A stretch of 64,000 bases of DNA from Lachnospiraceae bacterium (GTDB lineage: Bacteria > Bacillota > Clostridia > Lachnospirales > Lachnospiraceae). The stretch covers positions 1-64,000 of the forward strand of contig JAFSYI010000059.1 of assembly GCA_017450065.1 (NCBI GenBank), given 5' to 3'. Position numbers and translations under genes: made by a program. Below are positions 1 to 8,352 of the stretch, one piece after another. The notes beneath the pieces are model-generated. The model had not been told where the DNA came from and made no database searches. It was given only the letters and a program-made list of their open reading frames with translations. Position 1 is the stretch's first letter; the number at the start of each line of letters is the position of its first letter.

Positions 1-377
1 GTATTTTGTTTAGTTTGGCACTTAATATTATACCAAATCAGAAGCTCTTTTTTCATCTAATAGATGAAAGCAACAGTATTAAAATGTCAAGGAACTATGC
101 GGCTTTACGCCGCCACCGATCTATTTGGTGAATAATACAGGTTTAATCTGTTATTATTACCAAAAATATTTACTATCATATAAACACATTTTTCATACGG
201 GTTATTCTTTTTTTCGTAATTATCCAATTCAACAGATAATTTTCACACCGTATTTTATATATGGCCATGAGCTGCCGGAAAAGGTTCTCTGGTAAGGAAA
301 AATCTGCATGATTCATAGCAGTACTTTGTGTATACATAATGCAAAAAGCCAATTAAAAATAATAACAAGGAGAGATC
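1..377. other. Non-coding region upstream of the RAYT gene
   Basis: No convincing gene was found here. The stretch is AT-rich and holds a palindrome TTTCATCTAATAGATGAAA near position 51, a small hairpin GCGGC-tttac-GCCGC near 98, and a degenerate copy of the window's REP repeat at 275-297. A ribosome binding site AAGGAGAG lies just before the RAYT start codon. A reverse-strand reading frame of about 100 codons crosses the RAYT start and is rich in Cys, Phe and Tyr; it looks like chance. Confidence 0.6.
275..297 (+). repeat. Degenerate REP copy upstream of RAYT
   Basis: The sequence CCGGAAAAGGTTCTCTGG resembles the REP core CCGGGGACGGTTCTCCGG seen elsewhere in the window. It puts REP-like sequence on both sides of the RAYT gene, the usual arrangement for this transposase class. 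Confidence 0.5.
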
Positions 378-1142
378 ATGCCACGTAAAGCAAGAGAAAA
401 AAGCAGTCAGAAAACATATCATGTAATGTTGCGGGGAATAAACAGACAAAAGATTTTTTATGAGGAAGAGGATTTCAAACATTTCGAGGCGGTTATCAGG
501 CGATATAAGATAAAACTCGGGTTTGAGGTACTTGCATATTGCATAATGGGAAATCATGTTCATTTACTGATCAGGGAAGGGGATGAGCCGATTGGAACGA
601 TTTTCAGACATGTAGGAAGCTCATTTGTTTACTGGTATAATCTGAAATACCAGCGTATTGGACATCTGTTTCAGGATCGGTTCAGGAGCGAGCCGGTAAA
701 CGATGAAGCATATCTGATCACGGTATTCCGTTATATCCTAAATAATCCGGTGAAAGCAGGATTATGCACAAGGGCTGAAGATTACATCCATAGCAGTGCC
801 CGGGAATATTTACTCGGCATAGAAGGAATTACAGATAAGGAACTGATATGTTCCGTGTTTAAAGACAAAAAAATGAAGGAATACATCTGCGGAGAAAATA
901 GTGACAAATGTTTGGATGTGGATGAAGAAGTTAAAGCCAAATGTACGGATGAAGTGGCTAATAGGCTTATTCTCCGCGAATTTGGAAATGATATGCCTGT
1001 TATTGGTAAGACGACCAATCATACTGTGTTGGATATGTCTATACGCAAATTATCAGCTGCAGGAGTATCAATTCGCCAATTAAACCGACTGACAGGATTA
1101 TCTAGAAAAATGATTAGAAATGCATTGGAACAAATAGGATAG
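378..1142 (+). CDS. REP-associated tyrosine transposase (RAYT, Y1_Tnp family)
   Basis: This 254-residue protein belongs to the IS200/IS605-like Y1 single-strand DNA transposases that are domesticated to move REP hairpins. Visible hallmarks are the opening strand YHVMLRGINRQKIF, the HUH metal-binding motif in CIMGNHVHLLI, and the candidate catalytic tyrosine in FRYILNNPVKAGL. The last 40 residues (VSIRQLNRLTGLSRKMIRNAL) read as an added helix-turn-helix, which may help bind the hairpin. The ATG follows AAGGAGAG at good spacing. The gene is intact. Degenerate REP sequence lies upstream and a full REP copy starts four bases after the stop. The many REP copies in this window are its likely substrates; that link is inferred from family biology and proximity. 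Confidence 0.9.
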   Translation: MPRKAREKSSQKTYHVMLRGINRQKIFYEEEDFKHFEAVIRRYKIKLGFEVLAYCIMGNHVHLLIREGDEPIGTIFRHVGSSFVYWYNLKYQRIGHLFQDRFRSEPVNDEAYLITVFRYILNNPVKAGLCTRAEDYIHSSAREYLLGIEGITDKELICSVFKDKKMKEYICGENSDKCLDVDEEVKAKCTDEVANRLILREFGNDMPVIGKTTNHTVLDMSIRKLSAAGVSIRQLNRLTGLSRKMIRNALEQIG

Positions 1143-1145
1143 TGA

Positions 1146-1182
1146 GGAACCCCGGAACCGTCCCCTGGTCCTCCTGGTTCCC
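1146..1182. repeat. REP copy immediately downstream of RAYT
   Basis: The repeat contains GGAACCGTCCCCTGGTCC with outer arms GGAACC and GGTTCC. It is the complement orientation of the GGGGACGGTTC core and sits directly after the RAYT stop codon. Confidence 0.85.
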
Positions 1183-1249
1183 GATAAGTACTTGTGATGC
1201 CTAAGCTCATATGATAAAATATCTGTAAACGTGAATAACTGCGTTAATT

Positions 1250-1277
1250 CCCCGGTGAGAAATTGCCGGGTCTTTTT
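1250..1277 (+). terminator. Probable intrinsic terminator
   Basis: A CCCCGG/CCGGG stem of five to six base pairs is followed by TCTTTTT. It lies between RAYT and the GH3 fusion gene, so the fusion gene probably has its own promoter between here and its start. Confidence 0.6.
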
Positions 1278-1359
1278 AAAATGATGATGGTGCAGGAACA
1301 GGATCATCAGTCTTATGACAAAAAATGTAGTGTAAAGTATACAAATAGAGGAAAAGAGC

Positions 1360-4300
1360 ATGCGAAAATCGTGGAAAAAACCGGTGAAATACAATCTTAT
1401 CGCCATGGCATCAGCAGGCCTGCTGCTGTTATCAGCCTGTGATGTTAACTTTAATACCAATGGAACGATCAACAAATCGGACGAAATAACAGCCGGTTTG
1501 ACAGACAGCGAAGCCGACAGCATTATTGAAGGAATGTCCATGGATGAGAAGATTTCTCAGATGATAATCCCGGCATTCAGAACCTGGAATGAAGAAAACG
1601 TAACAGATCTTGAAGCATTTCCCGAGCTTAAGGAGGCGCTTAAGAAGCATCAGTATGGAGGAGTCATACTGTTTGGCGCCAATATTACAGGTACCGAACA
1701 GGTTACAAGATTTCTTGATGATCTGCAGGAGAACAACAGAGAGACCGGGAATGCATCTGTCCATATTCCGTATCTGACTGCTGTAGATGAGGAAGGCGGT
1801 AATGTCATACGATTGAATTCAGGAACACGTATGACCGGAAATATGGCAATAGGGGCGACGGAGGATGCAGTTTTAAATGCTGCAAAGACAGGAACCGTTA
1901 TTGGCGAGGAGCTTGAAGCTGTAGGGTTTAATACTGATTTTGCACCTGATATAGATGTAAATAATAATCCGGCAAACCCGATCATAGGTACGCGTTCTTT
2001 TTCCGATGATCCGGCGTTTGTTGCAGAGCTTGGAACGGCATATACCACAGGGCTCAAAAGAAGCAACGTAATTGCTACATATAAGCATTTCCCCGGACAT
2101 GGTGATACGGAAACGGACAGTCATATAGGTACTCCGTCTGTAGCAAAGACATACGAGGAGATTAAGGAAACAGAGCTGGTTCCGTTCAGAAGTGCAATAG
2201 AGAACGGTGCGGATATGATAATGACAGCTCATATAACTTATCCGCTTATTGATGATGAGGTAACATTCGGGGATGGCGTAACCAAAGGCATTTATCCCGC
2301 GACTATGTCAAAGAGGATGATAACGGATATTCTTCGTAATGATATGGGATACGATGGTGTAGTTGTAACAGATGCACTGGAGATGGACGCCATCAGAATG
2401 GCGGGGCTGGTTCCCGGTGAGGAGGATTCGGCCGAATATCGGATAAACATAGCCGAAAAGGTAATAAATGCGGGTGTGGATATCCTGTTGATCCCGGCTG
2501 ATCTTAAGGATAGCGATACCGCTTCATTTTATGATGAGTATATTTCAGGAATTGCGAAGAAGGTTGAAGCAGGCGATATAAGCGAAAACAGAATAAATGA
2601 GAGCGTAAGACGTATCCTTTCACTTAAGGTAAAATACGGGATAGCAGATATTTCCGGACCGACTGATTCTGATAATGATTCCGGTATAGATATTGAAAGC
2701 CGGGTTGCTGAGAGTCTTAAGACGGTCGGATCGGAATCACATCATGAGACAGAGATGGAGATAGCAAAAGAGGCGATAACCCTTATTAAGAATGATTCCG
2801 ATCTGCTGCCTTTGTCGAAGGACTGCGGCAATATCGTAGTGCTCGGACGGCTGAAGGATGATGCTGTAACGCTTAGCCATGCGATAAACGGGCTTAAAGA
2901 GAAAGAAATTATCGACCGTGATGCCGATATTCCGATAGAGTATTATTATGATCCGGCTTCGGATGAAAAGCTTCACTATCCTGATGAAATTAAAGAAAAG
3001 ATATCATCTGCTGATGTTGTCATAGGCTTCTCTCATGCATCAGGCAAGAATATCACTGATAACGAAAGTCCGCAATTTATTGCCTTGAAAACGGCTATTG
3101 AGGATACGCATAAGGCAGGGGGACGATTTGTTCTGATAAGTCAGAATCTTCCTTATGATGCGGCAGTATACCAGGATGCGGATGCAATAATCCTGGCTTA
3201 CCTCGGATCGGGTCTTAATATCGATCCTACGGAAAAGACCGAGAGTGGATCGGGACTTGTTGCACGCAATGCCAATATTCTGGCTGCTGTTGAGACCGTT
3301 TTCGGTATCAACAGCCCGAAGGGAAAGCTGCCGGTGAATGTCCCTGTGGTTGAGGAGCAGTCTGACGGAACGCTTGCTTACGGCGATGATTATCTGTATA
3401 AGAGGGGATATAGTCTGTCATATGACGAAGAAGTATCTTCCGGGGTAATGTCTGATGGACTCACCGGCTATACGCTCGAGCAGGTGGTTATCCTTTCGCG
3501 TCATAACCTGCGTGCCCCTCTTTCAAGCAACGGTTCCGTACCGCAGGAATTAACGCCTCATAAATGGATAAACTGGAGTGCCGGTCCAAGTGAGCTGACC
3601 GTAAAGGGTGGTATCCTGGAAACCAATATGGGCCAGTATTTCAGAAAATGGCTGGATGAGGAGGGACTGATATCCGAGAATTCCATACCTGCACCCGGTG
3701 AAGTACGTTTCTATGCCCGTGACAAGCAGCGATGCCGCGCAACGGCAAGGTATTTTGCTTCGGGTTTATTTCCGCTTGCTGATATTCCGGTTGAATATCC
3801 GGGAGCACCTTATAATTATGCGGATTTTATGAAACCAAACATCCATTTTTACTCCGATGATTATGCTGCGGCTGTAGAGGAGCAGGTGGCGCAAATGGGA
3901 GGCGATGCCGGTTTTAAAGGCATAAGTGAGCAAACATCAGGTGCTATAAAACTAATTATGGATACTGTTGATATGAAGAACAGCGAAGCCTACAGAAAAG
4001 GGAAATTCGGCAATCTCATGACAGACGAAAACGGCTACATCATGTCGCCGGGAGAAGAACCGGACGTTACCGGACCTGTTAAGACTGCAAGTCAGGTTGC
4101 TGATGCGCTGCTCCTTCAGTATTATGAGGAGACCGATGATAAGAAGGCTGCGTTTGGACATGATCTTACCGGGAAGGACTGGGAGACGATAGGCGGCTTT
4201 ATGACGACATATCTGAAAATGCGCCATGGTGCTCCTATGGCAGCGGTCAATATCACAGAGCCGCTGCTTGAAGAGCTGGAGGGTGAGCTTAAGAACGAAG

Positions 4301-4683
4301 ACCGTAAGCTGAGCTTTTTCTGCGCGCATGACTGCACTGTATTTGGTACCCTGACAGCGCTTTCGGCAGAACCGTATACGCTTCCGGACAGTATCGAAAC
4401 CATGACACCGATCGGTGTCAAACTGATGTTTGAAAGATGGCGTGACGAAGATGATAAGGTATGGTATCGTGTGAATCTTCTGTATCGCAGTACTGACCAG
4501 ATCCGTAACGCCGATGTGTTATCTCCCGATAATCCGCCGTTACGTTATGAGCTAAGCTTTAAGGGAGTGGAAACCAACGAGGATGGTCTTATTTCCGAGG
4601 AGGATCTGTTCAGACTCTTTGAGAAAGCGTTTGATACCTATTATGAACTTGAAGAGGAATATGTGCTGAATGCTGCAGCATGA
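1360..4683 (+). CDS. Lipoprotein fusing GH3 glycosidase (NagZ-like) to a glucose-1-phosphatase-type histidine acid phosphatase
   Basis: This 1107-residue protein starts with a lipoprotein signal (LLLLSAC, lipobox Cys about residue 27), so it should be anchored outside the membrane. Residues about 45-430 form a GH3 catalytic domain. It has the NagZ-type loop KHFPGHGDTETDSH (K242-H255), whose His/Asp pair supplies the acid/base in beta-N-acetylhexosaminidases, and the nucleophile D338 in VVTDALEMDAI. A GH3 C-terminal domain follows to about residue 690. Residues about 700-1100 are a complete histidine acid phosphatase with the RHNLRAP signature (R714-P720) and the HD pair (H990-D991). Its sequence resembles Escherichia coli Agp (RHNLRAPLxxNGS, TPxKW, QRxxATAxxF, EQxRNADxL). 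Both active sites look intact. Joint action on a phosphorylated sugar or glycan is inference; the substrate is unknown. Confidence 0.88.
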   Translation: MRKSWKKPVKYNLIAMASAGLLLLSACDVNFNTNGTINKSDEITAGLTDSEADSIIEGMSMDEKISQMIIPAFRTWNEENVTDLEAFPELKEALKKHQYGGVILFGANITGTEQVTRFLDDLQENNRETGNASVHIPYLTAVDEEGGNVIRLNSGTRMTGNMAIGATEDAVLNAAKTGTVIGEELEAVGFNTDFAPDIDVNNNPANPIIGTRSFSDDPAFVAELGTAYTTGLKRSNVIATYKHFPGHGDTETDSHIGTPSVAKTYEEIKETELVPFRSAIENGADMIMTAHITYPLIDDEVTFGDGVTKGIYPATMSKRMITDILRNDMGYDGVVVTDALEMDAIRMAGLVPGEEDSAEYRINIAEKVINAGVDILLIPADLKDSDTASFYDEYISGIAKKVEAGDISENRINESVRRILSLKVKYGIADISGPTDSDNDSGIDIESRVAESLKTVGSESHHETEMEIAKEAITLIKNDSDLLPLSKDCGNIVVLGRLKDDAVTLSHAINGLKEKEIIDRDADIPIEYYYDPASDEKLHYPDEIKEKISSADVVIGFSHASGKNITDNESPQFIALKTAIEDTHKAGGRFVLISQNLPYDAAVYQDADAIILAYLGSGLNIDPTEKTESGSGLVARNANILAAVETVFGINSPKGKLPVNVPVVEEQSDGTLAYGDDYLYKRGYSLSYDEEVSSGVMSDGLTGYTLEQVVILSRHNLRAPLSSNGSVPQELTPHKWINWSAGPSELTVKGGILETNMGQYFRKWLDEEGLISENSIPAPGEVRFYARDKQRCRATARYFASGLFPLADIPVEYPGAPYNYADFMKPNIHFYSDDYAAAVEEQVAQMGGDAGFKGISEQTSGAIKLIMDTVDMKNSEAYRKGKFGNLMTDENGYIMSPGEEPDVTGPVKTASQVADALLLQYYEETDDKKAAFGHDLTGKDWETIGGFMTTYLKMRHGAPMAAVNITEPLLEELEGELKNEDRKLSFFCAHDCTVFGTLTALSAEPYTLPDSIETMTPIGVKLMFERWRDEDDKVWYRVNLLYRSTDQIRNADVLSPDNPPLRYELSFKGVETNEDGLISEEDLFRLFEKAFDTYYELEEEYVLNAAA

Positions 4684-4686
4684 TGG

Positions 4687-4803
4687 AGGGGACCAGGGTG
4701 GGACCAGGTGGGACCAGGGGACGGTTCCTGGGACCAGGGGACGGTTCCCCGGTTCCCCAAATCGTTGGTCGGGAACCCCAGAACCGTCCCCCCGGTTCCC
4801 GGA
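4687..4803. repeat. REP cluster (three to four tandem copies)
   Basis: The stretch holds GGGACCAGG repeats, two direct copies of ACCAGGGGACGGTTCC and an inverted copy AGAACCGTCCCCCCGG. It fills the gap between the GH3 fusion and the alpha/beta hydrolase and stays open in the hydrolase frame, which could mislead start-site prediction. Confidence 0.85.
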
Positions 4804-4821
4804 TTTGGAAAGGAGAAAGAA

Positions 4822-5649
4822 TTGAAAGCTAAGAATGCTTTTGTTGAATTCGAGTACGATGAGGAGAATACATGTCCTGAGATATTTGAGTTAAATATCG
4901 TAAGCGGAGGATGTCATATATATGGATATTTACTGGCGCCTGATAAAAGGATAGAAGGGCCGTATCCTACTGTGATCATGTCTCATGGTTTTCCGGGCTA
5001 TACAACAAACAATGACCTGGAACTGTCGCTTATGAGAATGGGTTGTGTGGTAATTCATATGAACCACAGGGGCGCATGGGGAAGTGACGGGGATTATCTT
5101 TTCACCAATCTGAAGGATGATCTCATATCGATAACCAAATGGGCCCATAATCCTGCTATTGCGGATCAATACGGTATAGATGCGGACAATATCTTTCTTG
5201 TCGGACACAGTATGGGAGGACAGACTGTGCTCAATGCTGCCAAGGATCTTCCGTTTATAAAGGGAGTGGCTGCAATGGCTGCATATGACATCGGGGCCGC
5301 ATTCAGGTATAAAATGGAGAAGGATCTGTTCCTTATGATCGAGACCGAAGGCCAGTGCCTTAAGATGACTTCGGCCAGTGATGTTTTTGAAAATGCTCTG
5401 ATAAATCAGCAGGAGTTAAGTGTTCTGAACAGATATGAGAAGCTCACGGAACATAATGTTCTGCTTGTGGAGGCGACCATGGACACGATCACTCCACCGG
5501 ATATCATGCTTAAACCTCTTGCCGATATGCTTAAGAAAGCCGGAGCATCGATAAGTTACCGGTCCATAAGATCCAATCACAGTTTTGTGGGTCAGCGGAT
5601 GAAGCTTGCCGGGATCGTGGGCGAATGGATGGAGGCTGTCATAAAATGA
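4822..5649 (+). CDS. Alpha/beta-hydrolase family protein
   Basis: A 275-residue serine hydrolase of the prolyl-oligopeptidase/esterase type. The nucleophile elbow is VGHSMGG, the oxyanion-hole segment is MSHGFPGY, and the C-terminal half carries the expected acid (ATMDTITPP) and a histidine (IRSNHSFVG). No signal peptide is seen, so it should be cytoplasmic. I chose the TTG start because GGAAAGGAG lies just upstream. The frame stays open 38 codons further upstream, but those codons are REP repeat sequence and would give an unlikely Gly/Pro-rich leader. The substrate is unknown; an ester of an imported saccharide is one possibility given the setting. Confidence 0.75.
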   Translation: MKAKNAFVEFEYDEENTCPEIFELNIVSGGCHIYGYLLAPDKRIEGPYPTVIMSHGFPGYTTNNDLELSLMRMGCVVIHMNHRGAWGSDGDYLFTNLKDDLISITKWAHNPAIADQYGIDADNIFLVGHSMGGQTVLNAAKDLPFIKGVAAMAAYDIGAAFRYKMEKDLFLMIETEGQCLKMTSASDVFENALINQQELSVLNRYEKLTEHNVLLVEATMDTITPPDIMLKPLADMLKKAGASISYRSIRSNHSFVGQRMKLAGIVGEWMEAVIK

Positions 5650-5653
5650 AAAA

Positions 5654-5688
5654 CGGAACCACAGAACCGTCCCCCGGGTCCCCTCGGG
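5654..5688. repeat. REP copy
   Basis: GGAACCACAGAACCGTCCCCCGGG lies immediately after the alpha/beta hydrolase stop codon, in inverted orientation relative to the GGGGACGGTTC form. Confidence 0.8.
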
Positions 5689-5703
5689 TAAAAACGATTA
5701 CTG

Positions 5704-5738
5704 AGCCGTGAGATATTTCTTGCGGCTTAATTTTTTTT
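5704..5738 (+). terminator. Intrinsic terminator
   Basis: An AGCCG...CGGCT stem extended by AGA/TCT pairs is followed by an eight-T run. It separates the hydrolase from the secreted repeat protein. Confidence 0.75.
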
Positions 5739-5743
5739 AAAAC

Positions 5744-5776
5744 GACCCCATTTAAAAAAAAAGCATATCCGTATTA
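5744..5776 (+). promoter_or_regulatory. Possible sigma-I-type promoter (speculative)
   Basis: GACCCC followed by an A-rich spacer and CCGTA lies about 90 bases before the start of the secreted repeat protein. Sigma-I promoters of Bacillus and Clostridium are described with a C-rich -35 and a CGAA-type -10. The -10 match here is imperfect, so this is only a hint, prompted by the neighbouring sigma-I-like gene. Confidence 0.2.
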
Positions 5777-5862
5777 TATATCAGAAGGGTAGAACGGAAG
5801 ATAAACCGGATACCTGAAATGAACTCATGAAAACAGAAAAAATGCTTAAGGAGGAAACGGAT

Positions 5863-7098
5863 ATGTTTAATAAGAATCTGGTTAAGAAAAGTACAGCTCT
5901 TGCAATCACAGGTGCGCTTACGATAGCTATGACAGCTACGGTTATGGCGGCTCCCGGAAGCTTTAACGGAAACAGGGGACCGGGTGGAAACGGAGGCTTC
6001 TCGGGAAACGCTGGTTTCACAGGAAACGGAGGCCCCACAGGAAACGCTGGTCTCGCAGGAAACGCAGGTTCCGGCGAAATCATGGGGCAGGAAATGAACA
6101 GTAATTTCAGGAATGATTCAAAAAACGGTTTCGACGGAGAAATTGGTCAGAATGCAGGGCAGAGGCCTGAACTGACCGAAGAAATCAATATTACGGAAGA
6201 CAGGCCGGAGCTTCCCATGGGAGAAGAAATGACAGGAGAACGCCCCGAACTGCCCGAGGGAGAAGAAACGACAGGAGAGAGACCTGAGCTTCCGGGAGGT
6301 GCAGATTCGGAAACTGATTTTTCCGGCGTTGCGGTTCGGACAGATCTTACGGAAACATCCGGTAACAGTATAATGAAGAAAGGTGCCAAAGGGCAGAAAC
6401 CGACAGGAGAAAGACCTGAGCTTCCCGGAGGAGAAGAAATGACGGGAGAAAGACCGGAACTTCCGGAAGGAGAACAGGCCGGCAGGATGGGACAAAGAGG
6501 TGAGCGTGGCAGAGGCATGAAGGGTATCGACACAACGAATATCGCTTCTGTTGTTTCAGAGCTCGAGGATGGAGAGGTTAAGACTAACCTTGAGACATTA
6601 CTGGAAGAATATGAATCGGCAAAGACAGCTCTTGAGACGGCAGTCAGTGATGAGACGGAGGATATAGATACATACAGGAAGGCTGAGATGGAAGCCATGA
6701 AGGCTCTCAGGGAAGCGCTTGATGATGCGGGTATAGATACCCGCCCCGGACTTCCGCAGGGAGAACGCTCAGGATCGGACGAGACCGGGGAAGAGGAAGG
6801 TTCCGTACTCCCGGGAGGAGACCGCCCGGAAATTACAGGAGGAGAGGACGGAGAACGTCCCGGATCTGAAGAAGGAGATGCGGGAAAGAGTCCCGAAAGT
6901 GAAAATGCAGGAAACAGACCCGGTATGGGACAGAGCATGAACGGAACCGGCGGTCAACAGGCAGGACAGGCTCCGCAGGAGCAGGGAAACATAGGTCAGT
7001 CCGCAGATCCCGGCTCGGTAATGGGACAGAATAACGATTCAGCCGACAGTATTTTTGAAAGGATCGGCAACTGGTTTAAGTCCCTGTTCACAAGATAG
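5863..7098 (+). CDS. Secreted low-complexity protein with GERPELP repeats
   Basis: I do not recognise a family. The 411-residue product has a clear signal peptide (KKSTALAITGALTIAMTATVMAAPG). A Gly/Asn-rich stretch of GNAG(F/L) repeats follows. Next come about seven copies of (G/D)ERPELPxGEE(T/M)T, then an acidic helical segment of about 75 residues (SELEDGEVKTNLETLLEEYE...ALREALDDAGIDTRPG). It ends in a second Gly/Glu/Pro-rich region and a short amphipathic tail (IFERIGNWFKSLFTR). There is no anchor motif or catalytic signature. The start is the ATG nine bases after AAGGAGG; an upstream in-frame ATG lacks a binding site. The sigma-I-like gene follows after 79 bases. A cell-surface or matrix role is a guess. 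Confidence 0.75.
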   Translation: MFNKNLVKKSTALAITGALTIAMTATVMAAPGSFNGNRGPGGNGGFSGNAGFTGNGGPTGNAGLAGNAGSGEIMGQEMNSNFRNDSKNGFDGEIGQNAGQRPELTEEINITEDRPELPMGEEMTGERPELPEGEETTGERPELPGGADSETDFSGVAVRTDLTETSGNSIMKKGAKGQKPTGERPELPGGEEMTGERPELPEGEQAGRMGQRGERGRGMKGIDTTNIASVVSELEDGEVKTNLETLLEEYESAKTALETAVSDETEDIDTYRKAEMEAMKALREALDDAGIDTRPGLPQGERSGSDETGEEEGSVLPGGDRPEITGGEDGERPGSEEGDAGKSPESENAGNRPGMGQSMNGTGGQQAGQAPQEQGNIGQSADPGSVMGQNNDSADSIFERIGNWFKSLFTR

Positions 7099-7177
7099 GC
7101 GATAGCGGCATCCGGATAAATGTGGTATAGTGTTTTATGTTACAAGATCATGAAAAGACAGTTATCCGTCCGGGAAT

Positions 7178-8257
7178 ATGAAAGATTTGATTGAAGCTGC
7201 AAAGAGAGATGAGCAGGAAAGAGAAAAGTTTATAAGAGACAACGAACAGACCATTCTTAAGATAGCGTCAAGAGTTACAGGAAGATATATAACAAAAAGC
7301 GACGATGAATGGTCTGTTGCTCTGCTTTCCTTTAATAAGGCAATAGATACCTTCGAGGATTCAAGAGGAGATTTTACGGCATATGCCTCGGTTGTGATAA
7401 GGAGGGCGCTGACCGATCATTACAGGTCGGAGAAGAAGTATTCCCCGGAGATACCGGTCAGCCATGAAATGCTTACCGGTGAAGGAGAGTATGAGGAGAA
7501 CAGCGAGGTCTTAAAGGCCGTATCAAGAGACAGCGCAGAGGAACAGGACAGGCTTTCAGAAGCGTCGGGAGAAGCCATTGACAGAGAAGAATGGAACAGA
7601 AGAAGCGTTAAGGAGATCGTAAAGGAATATGACAGGATAAAGGATGGCGGAAGAGAGAATAAGCCTGACGGGAATGGAACCGGGCAATATCCCGGCAGTA
7701 TTACAGACGGACGTGATGACCGGGAAATACTGCAGAATGATCAGAGAATGATAAAGGATGATCAGGAAGGACAACAGGGTGATCGCAATGGTCAACAGAA
7801 CGAATTGGACCTGCAAACGGATGAGAGGGACAGGCAGATGAATGATCCCGGAGGGAAGCAGGGAGATACAGGGATACAGAAGAATGAGACAGACGGGCAG
7901 CAGTGGAAACAGCCGGTACAGCAGAATGATCAGACAGAGCAACAGTGGAATCCGCCGGTACAGCAGAACGGCTCGCAGGAGCAGCCGGGGACTCCGCCAT
8001 TGCAACCGGGTGATTCAGTAAAACAGCCGGATGGTCCGGCTGAACAGCCAAACAGCGGGGACGGATACGGCGGACAGGCAGACCCGAACAGGGAAGATGG
8101 GGTTAGAACACAGGAAGGAACCGGGCAGGTACAGGAGGATCCGGGAAGACCGCAGGGGGGATCGGAACCGTCATGGAATGAAGGCGGAGCCCCGCGGGAA
8201 GATGGCGGCCTGTTACCGGATGATCATAGCAGAACCCGGAGCGAGGACCGGAACTGA
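7178..8257 (+). CDS. Sigma-I-like protein: sigma region 2 fused to a low-complexity tail
   Basis: Residues 1 to about 95 match the N-terminal half of Bacillus/Clostridium SigI: FIRDNEQTILKIASRVTGRYI, DDEWSVALLSFNKAIDTF and FTAYASVVIRRALTDHYRSEKKY. In SigI this part binds core polymerase and the -10 element. A charged linker (about 95-155) still resembles the SigI middle region. The C-terminal SigI domain, with its helix-turn-helix, is absent. About 190 residues rich in Gln, Asp, Asn, Gly and Pro replace it (DRNGQQNELDLQTDERDRQ, QQNDQTEQQWNPPVQQNG), with no membrane segment. Other frames do not restore the missing domain. No RsgI anti-sigma gene is adjacent. It could be a modified sigma factor, a competitor or a decaying copy. 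Confidence 0.75.
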   Translation: MKDLIEAAKRDEQEREKFIRDNEQTILKIASRVTGRYITKSDDEWSVALLSFNKAIDTFEDSRGDFTAYASVVIRRALTDHYRSEKKYSPEIPVSHEMLTGEGEYEENSEVLKAVSRDSAEEQDRLSEASGEAIDREEWNRRSVKEIVKEYDRIKDGGRENKPDGNGTGQYPGSITDGRDDREILQNDQRMIKDDQEGQQGDRNGQQNELDLQTDERDRQMNDPGGKQGDTGIQKNETDGQQWKQPVQQNDQTEQQWNPPVQQNGSQEQPGTPPLQPGDSVKQPDGPAEQPNSGDGYGGQADPNREDGVRTQEGTGQVQEDPGRPQGGSEPSWNEGGAPREDGGLLPDDHSRTRSEDRN

Positions 8258-8352
8258 ACGGTCCGGGTGCCGGTCTGTTTAATACGTGGTGAAATTGAAT
8301 TGTACAAACTGTAATTGAATAGGATCATTTATACAGAAAGCGGTACGCGAAT

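Noticed and set aside
6147-6938. Long reverse-strand frame opposite the GERPELP gene
   Set aside because: It is a Ser/Pro-rich mirror of the repeats in the forward gene, has no convincing ribosome binding site, and the forward frame has a clear signal peptide.
7178-8282. Frameshift explaining the missing C-terminal half of the sigma-I-like protein
   Set aside because: Other frames downstream of codon 150, including one open frame near 8031, show no sigma-I C-terminal or helix-turn-helix sequence.
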